Made by a program: the position numbers and the translations under genes. Of a stretch of DNA of 35,461 nt, positions 7,675-16,821 are shown one piece after another (position 1 is the first letter of the stretch; every line of letters starts with the position of its first letter). Source of the DNA: Planctomycetia bacterium (GTDB lineage: Bacteria > Planctomycetota > Planctomycetia > Pirellulales > Thermoguttaceae); NCBI GenBank assembly GCA_030527105.1, contig JAUNBK010000032.1:1-35461 (forward strand). The letters are read 5' to 3'. The notes below the pieces were generated by a model, which saw only the letters and a program-made list of their open reading frames with translations, was not told where the DNA came from and searched no databases.

Positions 7675-10600
7675 TTAGAACAAGGTGTACTTCACGATCA
7701 AACCAGCAGCAACGACCGAAACCATGCTCATGAGTTTGATCAAGATGTTGAGAGAAGGCCCGGTGGTGTCTTTGAAGGGATCGCCCACGGTGTCGCCCAC
7801 GACGGTCGCTTTGTGCGTGTCGGACTTCTTGCCGCCAAGGACGCCAGTCTCGACGTACTTCTTCGCATTGTCCCACGCGCCACCAGCGTTGGCCATGTAG
7901 ACAGCCACGCAGAAACCAGTGGTCAGCGTTCCGACCAGCAAACCAATGACACCCGTAACACCAAGGAGAAGCCCAACAACGACCGGCAAAATCAAACCGA
8001 GGAGCGAGGGGAGAATCATCTCGCGCTGCGCAGCCTGAGTCGAAATCGCAACCGGTTTCTTGTAGTCCGGCTTGTTCTTGTACTCCATAATGCCCGGGAT
8101 TTCGCGGAACTGACGACGCACCTCTTCCACCATACCGGAAGCAGCACGACCGACCGCCATCATCGTCATGGCGCCGAAGACAAACACGCTCATCGCGCCG
8201 AGGAAAATACCAACCAAGACCTTCGGGTTGAGAAGGTTGCAGGTGTAGTAATTCATCCAGTCCATCATGTTTGCGCTCTTCACGCCCACCATGTCGGTGG
8301 CAGGAGCGTCAATGCTCTCAGGAATGAAGGGGCAGAGAACCGCCGCGCCAAGAACCTCTTCGCCCTTGTCGCTGAGGGAGGACTCAAACGGAATGTACGT
8401 CGGACCCTTGGAGGTGTCCAAAGCCGCCCAAGCCTCGTTCGACTGCTTCCAAGTGGTCTTCGCGTCGCGATAGATCAAGCCGGTGTCGTTCGGATTGCTC
8501 GCCTGATTCGGCATGACGAGATAGGATTTGGGGAACCATTCCTTGCCCGCCTCTTTGTATTGCTCCTTCTCCTCTTCCGTGGCATCGAACCCCGGATAGA
8601 AAACGACGAACTGATCCGCGACCTTATAATAGCCAGCGGGGTTCTCTTTGTTCGTCTCAATGACTTCAACAGCGGTGGCACCCCAGCGCTCGAAACCAAC
8701 GCGGACTTCCTCAATATACGCAGCCAACAACGCCAACGCGGTGAGCGCGGCAGAACCAATCGCAAAACCCTTGCCCGTGGCGGCAGTCGTGTTGCCCAAG
8801 GAGTCAAGAGCGTCGGTGCGCTCACGCACTTCTGGCGGAAGCTCGGACATCTCGGCGTTTCCACCAGCGTTGTCCGCAATCGGACCATAAGCGTCGGTCG
8901 CAAGCGTGACACCCAGCGTGCTGAGCATACCAACCGCAGCGATACCAACACCAAAAAGACCGAGTGAGAAGAGTTTCACGTCAGCAAAATTGAACCCAGT
9001 GGTGAAACCGAAGGAGAGCAGCGTCGCAATACCGACGATAACGACGGGTGCCCACGTGCTGAACATACCTTCCGCAATACCCGCGATGATCACGGTGGCG
9101 GGACCGGTTTTTCCCTGCTCGGCAATCGCCTGAGTCGGTTTGTACTCGTAGGAGGTTCGGTACTCTGTCCATTTTCCAATGAGCCAACCAGCAGCAAGAC
9201 CCGTAACGACGGAGAAACCTGCATACTTTGCCGTGCCACTCATCATGAAATAAGCAATCGCGATCGAGGCAATCGCAATAACCACGGACGGAGCGTTGAC
9301 TCCCTTGCCAAGCGCCTTGAGAAGCGTTCCCTGATCCGCACTTTCTTCCGTGCGCACGAGGAAAATACCACAGATCGAAAGCACAATACCAACCGCCGCC
9401 AACAGGACGGGGAGGAAGAGCGCGTTGAGCTGCATGTCGATGCTCGCACCCATCGCAGCATAGGCAGCAACGCCCAGCGCAGCGGTGGAAAGGATCGAAC
9501 CGCAGTAGGATTCGTACAAGTCAGCACCCATACCAGCGACGTCGCCGACGTTGTCACCAACGTTGTCCGCAATGGTGGCGGGATTTCGCTTGTCGTCTTC
9601 GGGGATGCCCGCTTCGACTTTTCCGACGAGGTCGGCACCAACGTCCGCCGCTTTGGTGTAGATACCACCACCAACACGCGCGAACAAGGCTTGAGACGAC
9701 GCACCCATTCCGAAGCAAAGCATCACAACGGTGATTTCCGTGAGATCCATGTGCCAGTTGAAATAAACGGGGAAAACCCAGTACAACAGACCGAACCAAA
9801 GGACAATGTCCAAAAGTCCAAGACCAACGACCGTGAGACCCATGACGGCGCCGGAACGGAACGCAACTTGAAGACCCTGGTTGAGGGACTTCATCGCGCC
9901 AGCGGCAGTACGAGAGGACGCCCATGTGGCGGTCTTCATGCCGCACCAACCTGCTAAACCGGAGAAGAAACCACCAGTCAAAAACGCAAGCGGGACGATC
10001 TTATTCTGAACACCAAGACCAAACGCGAGATACGCAAGGAACGCGCAAATCACGACGAAGAAAATTCCCACGACTTTGTACTGCTGCCACAAATAAGCAT
10101 CGGCACCCTCACGAACAGCCGCCGCAATGTCGACCATTTCTTTGTTGCCTTCGTCCGCTTTCATCATCGTGACGTAGAAGCAGCGCGCGAAAATCAACGC
10201 CGCAATCGAGCCAGCCAGAGAAAGGAGCCAGAAGAATCCGTACTTGCCAGAGAAAGGAACGCGGTCGGAGATGGATTTCTCTTCGGCGGGTTCGGTGGTC
10301 TCTTCGGCTGGAGCTTCGGTGGTTTCGGGAACCTCATTCGCCACCTCAGCAGTCGCTGCGCCTTCGGGAACGACCGGGGTCGCGGGCGTCGTCTCGGCAG
10401 TAGCATCAGCGGGAGCCAGAGCTTCGGGCGTCGTCTCGGCAGTAGCATCAGCAGTAGCCGGAGTTTCGGGCGTCGCCTCGGCAGCAGGCGCTGCTTCTAC
10501 GGGAGCTTCCTCAGCAGGTGCAACTTCGGGAGCCGGTGTCTCGGTTGCAGCTTCAGCAGGTGCGGCTTCGGGAGCCGGGGTCTCGGTTGCAGCTTCAGCG

Positions 10601-10776
10601 GGTACAACAGCTTCAGCAGGTGCGGCTTCAACGGCTTCAACAGCCGGGGTCTCGGCTGGCGCGTCAGCAGGCGCAGCCTCTTGAGCAAAAGTCGTCCCAC
10701 AAACCGCAAACGCGACAGCAGCCGCGAACGGAAGGAGACGACGGCGGAGGATTTCTCCAAAAATTCCGCATTTCAT
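7675..10776 (-). CDS. hppA: Membrane-bound ion-pumping pyrophosphatase with exported N-terminal extension and large internal insertion
   Basis: The enzyme hydrolyses pyrophosphate and pumps Na+ or H+ across a membrane. Family marks include [20 protein letters not shown] (substrate site), [31 protein letters not shown] and the C-terminal [16 protein letters not shown]. The start ATG opens a signal peptide ending FA-QEA and has AGGAGAG upstream; in-frame codons further upstream (to 11100) add nothing family-like. The product is 1033 residues against the usual 650-800. The excess is an Ala/Pro/Glu-rich stretch of about 150 residues after the signal peptide and about 150 residues inserted between IEEV and LNPKVLVG. 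The Ala after GNTT is typical of K+-dependent enzymes. Glu422 in LYESY has the position seen in Na+ pumps such as that of Thermotoga maritima, not the plant H+ pump position; Na+ transport is therefore inferred, not proven. Confidence 0.95.
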   Translation of the reverse strand: MKCGIFGEILRRRLLPFAAAVAFAVCGTTFAQEAAPADAPAETPAVEAVEAAPAEAVVPAEAATETPAPEAAPAEAATETPAPEVAPAEEAPVEAAPAAEATPETPATADATAETTPEALAPADATAETTPATPVVPEGAATAEVANEVPETTEAPAEETTEPAEEKSISDRVPFSGKYGFFWLLSLAGSIAALIFARCFYVTMMKADEGNKEMVDIAAAVREGADAYLWQQYKVVGIFFVVICAFLAYLAFGLGVQNKIVPLAFLTGGFFSGLAGWCGMKTATWASSRTAAGAMKSLNQGLQVAFRSGAVMGLTVVGLGLLDIVLWFGLLYWVFPVYFNWHMDLTEITVVMLCFGMGASSQALFARVGGGIYTKAADVGADLVGKVEAGIPEDDKRNPATIADNVGDNVGDVAGMGADLYESYCGSILSTAALGVAAYAAMGASIDMQLNALFLPVLLAAVGIVLSICGIFLVRTEESADQGTLLKALGKGVNAPSVVIAIASIAIAYFMMSGTAKYAGFSVVTGLAAGWLIGKWTEYRTSYEYKPTQAIAEQGKTGPATVIIAGIAEGMFSTWAPVVIVGIATLLSFGFTTGFNFADVKLFSLGLFGVGIAAVGMLSTLGVTLATDAYGPIADNAGGNAEMSELPPEVRERTDALDSLGNTTAATGKGFAIGSAALTALALLAAYIEEVRVGFERWGATAVEVIETNKENPAGYYKVADQFVVFYPGFDATEEEKEQYKEAGKEWFPKSYLVMPNQASNPNDTGLIYRDAKTTWKQSNEAWAALDTSKGPTYIPFESSLSDKGEEVLGAAVLCPFIPESIDAPATDMVGVKSANMMDWMNYYTCNLLNPKVLVGIFLGAMSVFVFGAMTMMAVGRAASGMVEEVRRQFREIPGIMEYKNKPDYKKPVAISTQAAQREMILPSLLGLILPVVVGLLLGVTGVIGLLVGTLTTGFCVAVYMANAGGAWDNAKKYVETGVLGGKKSDTHKATVVGDTVGDPFKDTTGPSLNILIKLMSMVSVVAAGLIVKYTLF
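10384..10610 (-). repeat. 42-base coding tandem repeats in the pyrophosphatase N-terminal extension
   Basis: Near-identical 42-base units occur in phase with the codons: TTCGGGAGCCGG starts at 10525 and 10567, and GGGCGTCGTCTCGGC starts at 10384 and 10426. They encode 14-residue Ala/Pro/Glu/Thr units such as [13 protein letters not shown]. The spacing keeps the reading frame, so unit number could vary between strains without breaking the gene. Confidence 0.75.
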
Positions 10777-10870
10777 GTTTGAATCTCTCCTGAGTTCAAA
10801 AAAAGATGTATGATGGATTATAATTACTACACAGTGTAAACAACAAGGGAAAAATAACCCTGTCATTATA

Positions 10871-10899
10871 ACTATATTCGAAATCGAACATTTTGTCAA
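10871..10899 (-). promoter_or_regulatory. Sigma-70-type promoter of the pyrophosphatase gene
   Basis: On the minus strand, TTGACA is followed after 17 bases by TATAGT, a near-consensus promoter about 95 bases before the ATG at 10776. A second TATAAT closer to the gene (10817-10822) has a poorer -35 region (TTGTTG, 18 bases upstream). Confidence 0.75.
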
Positions 10900-11030
10900 G
10901 CGGGGGGGTACCAACATTCGACCCATTTTGCCCCACTTCACGAGAAAATTCGATAAAAAAGAATCGTTAGACGGCAATATACCGCCTTGTGTAAGAGGGT
11001 TCCGCCGCCGAGATTTTTTCGTACGAGAGA

Positions 11031-12290
11031 TTAATCCCCCGTAAGTCGACGCCAAATCGCCGAGATTGCGCGCACATAATTTTGACACGCAAGCGACCAA
11101 TTCTCATTCTGGACGGCGAGCTTCGCACGATTCCGAAAATTATTCACAACGTCCCACTCAACCTCGGGATTTTCCTTCACGCTGTCGCGCAACTCACGAA
11201 ACATACGGCGCAACTCCATCGCAAACGGTTTGTCGCACTCGGCCGAAAATTGTCGATACGGTCCCTTGCCATAACGCTTGTTGGGAAAAGGCTCCTCCGG
11301 TCGACGATTAAAATAGTACGCCGCCAGCGCGCCCGTTGCTCCCAACATGAGAAGAAGCGCGGGAACTCCGAGAGCCGCGATGTAGTAAGCAAGCGGAAAC
11401 GCAAGGAGCAAAAGCATGAGCGCACCCACGGACGCATTCCAAAACCAAGCGGGAAGAGGCGGAACCTCCAACTCCGTTTTCGTCGCAGGCTCCAACGGAT
11501 TGGCAGTCGCGAATTTTCCTTCCGCCTTCTGAATTCCGAGATATTTCACCGTAATGACCGTGATATTATCGTGCCCGCCACGGAGGTTCGCAAGGTCGAC
11601 AAGCGACTGCGTTGCCTCCGCAAGAGGAAGGACGGAGAGCACCTTGCCAATTTCGGAGTCCTCGAACTGTCCCGCAAGTCCGTCGCTGCACAAGAGGAAG
11701 ACATCTCCCGACTTGCAAGGAAAAGGTCCCTCCAAATCGACATTGACGTCGGGCGCGACGCCAAGGCTGCGCGAGAGCGCGTTTTTTGGGACGGACTCAT
11801 CAACGGGCAGCCCTGCCGCCTCGCGCTCCCAAACGACACTGTGGTCGAACGTGAGTTGCTCGAACTTTGCACCGCGGAGACGATACACCCGACTGTCGCC
11901 GACGTGCGCGACCAACGCCCCCTCAGGCAGCATGACAAGCGTGTCGTTGGTGGTGCCCATACCACGCATTTCAGGATCGGAATTTCCTTTGACGTAGATG
12001 ATACGATTCGCTTCTTCGACCGCCGCGCGCAGAGCGTCCGGGGGAGGGACGGTCGTTTTCTTGAGATAGGAGAGCGGAATCGTATCGACAGCGAGTTTGC
12101 TCGCCAACTCACCCGCTGCGTGAGCGCCCATGCCGTCCGAGACGACGAAAATGTGTCCGCGATTATTCCAAATTTTCTGGTTGCGCGCGGGGGCTTCTGC
12201 GTGAGAGTCCTGATTATTTCGGCTTCTCAGTCCAATGTCGCTCACGGCGGCATACTCCAGACAATTTTTCCAGGGTTCTCGATCACTCAT
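11031..12290 (-). CDS. PP2C-family (PPM) serine/threonine phosphatase with C-terminal membrane segments
   Basis: The 419-residue protein has the metal-dependent PP2C motifs in order near the N-terminus: DIGLRSRNNQDS, VSDGMGAHAAGE, VGDSRVYRL, LLCSDGLAG and GGHDNITVI (about residues 18-245). These hold the metal-binding aspartates and the catalytic core that removes phosphate from Ser/Thr in proteins. A linker leads to two hydrophobic segments (about 282-327, from WFWNASVGALMLLLLAF to GATGALAAYYF), then a helical tail of about 90 residues probably in the cytosol. This is a membrane-tethered version of the phosphatases that oppose Ser/Thr kinases; no kinase is in the window. It has its own promoter at 12358-12386. 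The pyrophosphatase gene follows on the same strand after 254 bases and has a separate promoter. Confidence 0.93.
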   Translation of the reverse strand: MSDREPWKNCLEYAAVSDIGLRSRNNQDSHAEAPARNQKIWNNRGHIFVVSDGMGAHAAGELASKLAVDTIPLSYLKKTTVPPPDALRAAVEEANRIIYVKGNSDPEMRGMGTTNDTLVMLPEGALVAHVGDSRVYRLRGAKFEQLTFDHSVVWEREAAGLPVDESVPKNALSRSLGVAPDVNVDLEGPFPCKSGDVFLLCSDGLAGQFEDSEIGKVLSVLPLAEATQSLVDLANLRGGHDNITVITVKYLGIQKAEGKFATANPLEPATKTELEVPPLPAWFWNASVGALMLLLLAFPLAYYIAALGVPALLLMLGATGALAAYYFNRRPEEPFPNKRYGKGPYRQFSAECDKPFAMELRRMFRELRDSVKENPEVEWDVVNNFRNRAKLAVQNENWSLACQNYVRAISAIWRRLTGD

Positions 12291-12357
12291 GGGAATACAT
12301 CATTACTTTGTGGGATTTTATCGGGTGGTTGGGCGGAAACTTTTACACTTCATCTCA

Positions 12358-12386
12358 ATTATAGCACACAATCTCGTTCATTGCAA
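12358..12386 (-). promoter_or_regulatory. Sigma-70-type promoter of the PP2C phosphatase gene
   Basis: On the minus strand, TTGCAA is followed after 17 bases by TATAAT, about 68 bases before the ATG at 12290. The -10 hexamer is perfect. Confidence 0.75.
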
Positions 12387-12519
12387 GGATTCAGAGAAAA
12401 ATTTTTTCCCTCCCCTTCTTTTTTTGCTGGAATAAATTATAATTAGAGCGTTTTTATGGCAATTGCCGTGTCCACGTAACGTATAGTCACGAATATAGGG
12501 TATTTAGGGAGAAAACGAG

Positions 12520-13710
12520 ATGCAAACCAATCTTTCACGCAGAATCAAGGCGTTGGAGCCGTCCGCAACTATGACGATGGCAGCCAAGGCGAAGGAATTG
12601 AAGGCTTCGGGGCGTAAAGTGCTGAGTCTGAGCCTCGGCGAGCCGGATTTCAACACGCCGCGGCATATTTGCGACGCTGCCGTCCAAGCGATGATGGATG
12701 GGAAAACACGCTACACCGTCGCGTCTGGGATTCCAGAATTGAAGGAAGCCGTTTGCAAAAGCTACAACGCGCGCCACGGTTTGAATTACGCTCCCGCAAA
12801 TGTCACGGTTGGAAACGGCGCAAAACACTGTCTCCACAACATTTTCACCGTGCTCATCGACGAGGGTGAAGAAGTGATCATTCCCGCGCCGTACTGGGTG
12901 AGCTACGCGGAAATCGTCAAATTGGCGGGTGGAGTCCCTGTTATCGTCCAGACGCAGCAGGAAAACGACTTCAAACTCACGGCAGACCAACTCCGCGAGA
13001 ATTGCACGTCGAAAACAAAGTGTCTCTTGCTCTGCAGTCCGTCGAACCCGACCGGGAGTATGTACTCTGGCGAGGAATTGGGCGCGCTCGCGGATGTCGT
13101 TCTGGAGAAGGAACTCTGGGTCGTCTCGGACGAAATTTATGAGAACCTCGTTTATGGCGACACACCTTTCGTGAGCTTCCCCACCGTGCGTCCCAACTTG
13201 ATGGAGCGCGTGTGCCTCATCAACGGCGTGAGCAAAACCTACGCCATGACGGGTTGGCGAATTGGTTGGTCGATGGCGCCGGCGGACGTCGCGAAGAAAA
13301 TGGCGAGCCTTCAGAGTCAAGAAACCTCCAATCCGTGCAGCATTTCGCAATACGCAGCCCTTGCCGCGATCGAGGGACCGCAGGATTGCGTCGAGGAGAT
13401 GCGGAAGGAATTCGCCAAACGACGCGATTATGTGGCGAAGCGAATCGACCAAATCGACGGCTTCTCCTGTCCCTGCATGGGCGGCGCGTTCTATGCGTTC
13501 ATCAACATTGCGGCACACCTCGGGCGGATGTATGGCGACAAAATGATCGAAAATGACACGGATTGGTGTTTGGAACTGCTCGACAAAAAGGGCGTCGCCA
13601 CCGTGATGGGAAGTGCCTTCGGCGCGCCGGGATACGTGAGAATCAGCTTCGCCAACAGCATGGAGGAGTTGGAACAGGCGTTTGATCTCATCGAGGAATT
13701 CATTGCATGA
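12520..13710 (+). CDS. Class I PLP-dependent aminotransferase (aspartate aminotransferase type)
   Basis: The 396-residue enzyme should transfer an amino group between an amino acid, probably aspartate, and a 2-oxo acid in the cytosol using pyridoxal phosphate. Family marks are the N-terminal SLGEPDFNTPRHI, the CSPSNPTG loop, SDEIYENLVY, and SKTYAMTGWRIGW with the PLP-binding lysine (residue 239). GYVRISFANS near the C-terminus carries the arginine expected to bind the substrate carboxylate. Length is normal for the AspB-type subgroup. The start has AGGGAG upstream at good spacing. Its stop codon overlaps the start of the AGE-family gene (ATGA), so the two are translationally coupled and part of a three-gene operon with uppP. 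Exact substrate preference cannot be read from sequence alone. No convincing promoter was seen in the 130 bases upstream. Confidence 0.93.
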   Translation: MQTNLSRRIKALEPSATMTMAAKAKELKASGRKVLSLSLGEPDFNTPRHICDAAVQAMMDGKTRYTVASGIPELKEAVCKSYNARHGLNYAPANVTVGNGAKHCLHNIFTVLIDEGEEVIIPAPYWVSYAEIVKLAGGVPVIVQTQQENDFKLTADQLRENCTSKTKCLLLCSPSNPTGSMYSGEELGALADVVLEKELWVVSDEIYENLVYGDTPFVSFPTVRPNLMERVCLINGVSKTYAMTGWRIGWSMAPADVAKKMASLQSQETSNPCSISQYAALAAIEGPQDCVEEMRKEFAKRRDYVAKRIDQIDGFSCPCMGGAFYAFINIAAHLGRMYGDKMIENDTDWCLELLDKKGVATVMGSAFGAPGYVRISFANSMEELEQAFDLIEEFIA

Positions 13711-14876
13711 ACAAAGACAAGATCGAACAATACCGAAAGACGTATTTCGACGGTCTGTTTTGCGACACGCTCCCGTTTTGGCTCAAAAACGCGGTCGATC
13801 CGCAATTGGGCGGAATCATGACGTGCCTTGATCGCGAGGGAAACGTTTTCGACACCGACAAAGGCATGTGGCAGCAGGGTCGTTTCGCGTGGACGCTCGG
13901 GTACTTGTATAACAACTTCCAAAAGAACGAACTCTGGTTGGATACGTGCGAAAAAACGCTCCGATTCCTCCAATCCTACGGGTTTGATTCCGACGGACGG
14001 ATGTTTTTTCAAACGACTCGGGATGGGCGTCCGATTCGCAAGCGTCGTTATGCGTTTAGCGAGTCGTTCGGCGCGATTTCCTTCGCCCAATTCGCTCAAG
14101 CGACGGGGTCGGACGAGGCGCGGCAGATTGCTTTGGAGTGCTATAAACTCTACGACAATCACGTCCCAGCGCCGCCGAAATACACCGACGAGCGCCCGAT
14201 GATTGGGTTTGGCAAATATGCCATTCAGATCGCGACGGTTCAGCAGCTTCGAGAAAGCATCGGTTACACGCAGGCCGACGCGGATATTGATGCGTGTATC
14301 GAGGCGATCGAGCGGTATTTTATCAAGCCCGACATTCGTTGCGTGATGGAGTCGGTCGCGCCGGACGGCGAGATTGTCGACTCCTGCGACGGGCGACTCC
14401 TGAACCCCGGGCACGCAATCGAGGCGGCGTGGTTCATCATGTACGAGGGGAAAGTTCGTCAAAAACCCGAGTACGTGCAGCTTGGACTCCAGATGCTCGA
14501 CTGGATGTTCGAGCGTGGTTGGGACCAAGAATACGGCGGATTGCTCTATTTTTGCGACGTTTATAACAAGCCGGTCGTCGAATACTGGCAGGACATGAAG
14601 TTCTGGTGGAATCATAACGAGACGATCATCGCGACCCTGTTGGCGTACCAACTGACGGGGGAAGAGAAGTATGCCGAGATGCACGAGAAGATTCATCGAT
14701 GGTCGTACGCACATTTCCCCGACGCGCAGCATGGCGACTGGTTTGGCTATCTCCACCGAGACGGTACCGTCGCCACGACGCAAAAGGGAAATATGTTCAA
14801 AGGCTGCTTCCACTTGCCTCGAATGCAGTGGGAGTGCCTGCGGATTTGCGAGGAGCTTTTGGGCGCATCCAACTAA
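13707..14876 (+). CDS. N-acylglucosamine 2-epimerase (AGE) family sugar epimerase
   Basis: The 389-residue protein has the (alpha/alpha)6-barrel pattern of the AGE family, which interconverts sugars at C2 (N-acylglucosamine/N-acylmannosamine, or mannose/glucose and cellobiose in other branches). Visible blocks are QQGRFAWTLGYLYNNF, NPGHAIEAAWFIMYE, FWWNHNETIIATLLAY, GDWFGYLHRDG and KGNMFKGCFHLPR. His236 and His369 match the two catalytic histidines and are 133 residues apart, as I recall for characterised members. Length is normal. Its start overlaps the aminotransferase stop by four bases and uppP follows after 14 bases. This placement may suggest supply of amino sugars or hexoses for envelope building, but the sugar substrate is not determined here. 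Confidence 0.92.
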   Translation: MNKDKIEQYRKTYFDGLFCDTLPFWLKNAVDPQLGGIMTCLDREGNVFDTDKGMWQQGRFAWTLGYLYNNFQKNELWLDTCEKTLRFLQSYGFDSDGRMFFQTTRDGRPIRKRRYAFSESFGAISFAQFAQATGSDEARQIALECYKLYDNHVPAPPKYTDERPMIGFGKYAIQIATVQQLRESIGYTQADADIDACIEAIERYFIKPDIRCVMESVAPDGEIVDSCDGRLLNPGHAIEAAWFIMYEGKVRQKPEYVQLGLQMLDWMFERGWDQEYGGLLYFCDVYNKPVVEYWQDMKFWWNHNETIIATLLAYQLTGEEKYAEMHEKIHRWSYAHFPDAQHGDWFGYLHRDGTVATTQKGNMFKGCFHLPRMQWECLRICEELLGASN

Positions 14877-14890
14877 GAAAGGATTTCTTT

Positions 14891-15712
14891 ATGTTTTGGC
14901 AAGTGATTTTCCTCGCCATCGTTCAGGGTGTCACGGAGTTTCTCCCCGTGAGTTCGTCGGGACACCTCCTCCTCACCCAGAGGCTTCTGGAATGCGGAGG
15001 ATTCCCCCCGCTCGACGAGCCGTTGTCGCTTGGAATCCTGCTCCATTGCGCATCGCTTTTCGCGATTTTGTTCTATTTTTGGCGTCCGGTTTTGCGCATG
15101 GTGCGGGGGGAGGACAATCGGCTTCTCGCGCTCCTTGTCGTCGGGAGCGTCCCTGTCGGAATCGTTGGCGTCTGCGCGAAACTCTTTTTCGATGAGTTTC
15201 TCGAAAAGAATTTGTTCTCCAACGTTTCGTTTGCGGGGCTGATGTTGGTACTCACGGGAGTTCTGCTTGTCGTGGCGCAGAAAATCATCATGCTCAACCC
15301 GCAATATTATAAGGAGCGCAACTGGAGAGTCAATCTGAAGAATATATCGCTTTTTAAGGCGTTTTGCGTCGGATGCGTCCAAGCGCTTGCGATTCTCCCT
15401 GGTCTTTCGAGAAGCGGCAGCACCATCACGGCGGGGCTTTTGGCGGGACTCAAGAAAAACGATGCCGCGACGTTTTCGTTCCTCTTAGCAATTCCCGCGA
15501 TTGCTGGGGCTGGATTGGTGGAGTGCCTCAAACTCTCGCGTGAAGGACTGGGAGATATCCCATTTTTCCCGCTCGCCTCCGGCTTCGTCGTTTGTTTCGT
15601 CGTGAGTTTCGCTTCGCTCGTCTTTTTGGTTCAACTCGTCAAGAAACGCCGAATCGGCATATTTGCGTGGTATCTTATCCCCGTTGGACTCCTCGTATTT
15701 TTCCTCGGGTAA
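14891..15712 (+). CDS. uppP: Undecaprenyl-diphosphatase UppP (BacA type)
   Basis: The enzyme removes a phosphate from undecaprenyl diphosphate in the cytoplasmic membrane and so recycles the lipid carrier for peptidoglycan and other surface polymers; overproduction of the family is known to confer bacitracin resistance. The 273-residue protein has both signature blocks: QGVTEFLPVSSSGH near the N-terminus and ALAILPGLSRSGSTI in the middle, plus seven to eight hydrophobic segments. Length is normal. The ATG at 14891 is chosen because it begins MFWQVIFLAIVQGVTEFLP, as in the family, with AGAAAGGA upstream; the open frame further upstream overlaps the AGE-family gene and is not family-like. It is the last gene of the operon and ends at the bidirectional terminator at 15738-15786. 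Confidence 0.97.
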   Translation: MFWQVIFLAIVQGVTEFLPVSSSGHLLLTQRLLECGGFPPLDEPLSLGILLHCASLFAILFYFWRPVLRMVRGEDNRLLALLVVGSVPVGIVGVCAKLFFDEFLEKNLFSNVSFAGLMLVLTGVLLVVAQKIIMLNPQYYKERNWRVNLKNISLFKAFCVGCVQALAILPGLSRSGSTITAGLLAGLKKNDAATFSFLLAIPAIAGAGLVECLKLSREGLGDIPFFPLASGFVVCFVVSFASLVFLVQLVKKRRIGIFAWYLIPVGLLVFFLG

Positions 15713-15737
15713 GTTAGATTATTTGCACGAAACCCAC

Positions 15738-15786
15738 AAAAACGAGCGTCTTACTCCAAGCCATGAGGCGCTCGGACGATTTTTTT
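15738..15786. terminator. Bidirectional terminator between uppP and the glycosyltransferase gene
   Basis: GAGCGTCTTA pairs with the segment ending in GAGGCGCTC (hairpin 15744-15773, about ten pairs with two G-T pairs). On the minus strand it is followed at once by GTTTTTG; on the plus strand by GGACGATTTTTT. The hairpin contains the stop codon and last codons of the minus-strand glycosyltransferase gene, so coding and terminator functions overlap. Confidence 0.8.
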
Positions 15787-16635
15787 CCTGCACGTATTTC
15801 GAATGATTTTCCGGTTCTTCGCGAGAGTTTCTGGCGTGCGATATGGGCGATCATGATCCAAATGAAGACAGAAGATCGAGTATCGAACCTGCCGCGCGCG
15901 GATTCCGAGATTCTCAAGACGACACCCAAGCTCCACATCCAACCCACCGTACTCCATATCCTCGTTGAATCCGTTGATGGCGACCAAGTCTTTTTTCCAC
16001 CCCGAGCTATTCGCACCGTTCCATGTGGCACGAGTCGTGGTCAGAACGTTGCGAATTGCACAAAACCACAACGGCTGAACGGGGCACATCAGCGACATGC
16101 GGAAAAAACCATTCCGAACCAACCATCGCCGACAAAACGCACGACCGGTTTGGATATCTTCTCGAGTCAGATTTTCGCTGTGAACTCGTGGAATTTTGCT
16201 GTACCTGCCGGAAATGAAAAAACCTGGGGCGGCGTATTGATAATGCTTTTTCACGAATTCCGGCTCCGGAACGCAATCGTGATCCGTGAAAATAAGGTAC
16301 TCCGACGAGCTTTCACGAATGGCGCGATTAAGAATAGTGCACTTCCGAAATCCAACGTCTTCGTGCCAGACGTGGCGGATGTTCCAACCCGTTTCGTTTC
16401 GATAATGGTCGATTAAATCGCGTGTCTCATGAGTGGAGCCATCGTCGGCAATCACAATTTCCAACGGGCATTCGTGAAAATCTTGCGCGAAGTACCCCCA
16501 GAGTGTTTTTTCCAACCATACCGGATTATTGTAGGTAGAAATCACCACGCCAATCGACTGGGGTTTCACATTTCGATCAGGGGCGAGGCAAATTTGTAAC
16601 GAGTCGCTAATCGAGTTGAGCAGAGGAATGCGCAT
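15751..16635 (-). CDS. Family 2 glycosyltransferase
   Basis: The 294-residue protein is an inverting GT-A glycosyltransferase that adds a sugar from a nucleotide sugar to a surface glycan. Evidence: the N-terminal IGVVISTYNNPVWLEKTL, the nucleotide-sugar aspartates in VIADDGS, the metal-binding DxD-type LIFTDHDCVPEPEFV, and the C-terminal acceptor/catalytic block INGFNEDMEYGGLDVELGCR, which resembles the GT7C-like module of galactosyltransferases. There is no membrane segment, so it probably works in the cytosol at the membrane. The start has no strong ribosome-binding site (AAGGG lies 14 bases upstream, too far). Its leader holds repeat copy G, and its likely promoter is one half of the mirror-image pair at 16822-16931. 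Donor and acceptor are not predictable. Confidence 0.9.
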   Translation of the reverse strand: MRIPLLNSISDSLQICLAPDRNVKPQSIGVVISTYNNPVWLEKTLWGYFAQDFHECPLEIVIADDGSTHETRDLIDHYRNETGWNIRHVWHEDVGFRKCTILNRAIRESSSEYLIFTDHDCVPEPEFVKKHYQYAAPGFFISGRYSKIPRVHSENLTREDIQTGRAFCRRWLVRNGFFRMSLMCPVQPLWFCAIRNVLTTTRATWNGANSSGWKKDLVAINGFNEDMEYGGLDVELGCRLENLGIRARQVRYSIFCLHLDHDRPYRTPETLAKNRKIIRNTCRKKIVRAPHGLE

Positions 16636-16655
16636 GGTTATGTACTTGTCGCCCT

Positions 16656-16757
16656 TTACAATACTTCACTTCGCGGCTTCACTTCGCGTTGAAAATTTCG
16701 TTTTTACTCCACCGTAGGAGCTGTACGCCACAGTTCGTTACTTTTGTGCGAAATCAT
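16656..16757 (-). repeat. Dispersed palindromic repeat, copy G (degenerate)
   Basis: ACAATACTTC, then CGCGTTGAAAATTTCG, TAGGAGCTGTACGCCACAGT and TCGTTACTTTTGTGCG follow the order of copy C with many mismatches. About 17 extra bases containing a second ACTTCGCG follow the first end. It lies just upstream of the glycosyltransferase start, in the same orientation to that gene as copy C is to the PEP-CTERM gene. Confidence 0.65.
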
Positions 16758-16821
16758 GGTTACATGACAAAACCGAGGAAAACGCGATCATTTCGCACGC
16801 AAGGGACAAACCACCCGAGAT

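Noticed and set aside
10777..11100. Upstream in-frame extension of the pyrophosphatase (start at 11100)
   Set aside because: It overlaps the PP2C gene end and the promoter region and lacks family similarity; the ATG at 10776 has a signal peptide and a good ribosome-binding site.
11082..12446. 454-codon open frame on the plus strand
   Set aside because: It lies antisense to the PP2C gene, is rich in Arg and His as expected for a shadow frame, and has no recognisable motif or ribosome-binding site.
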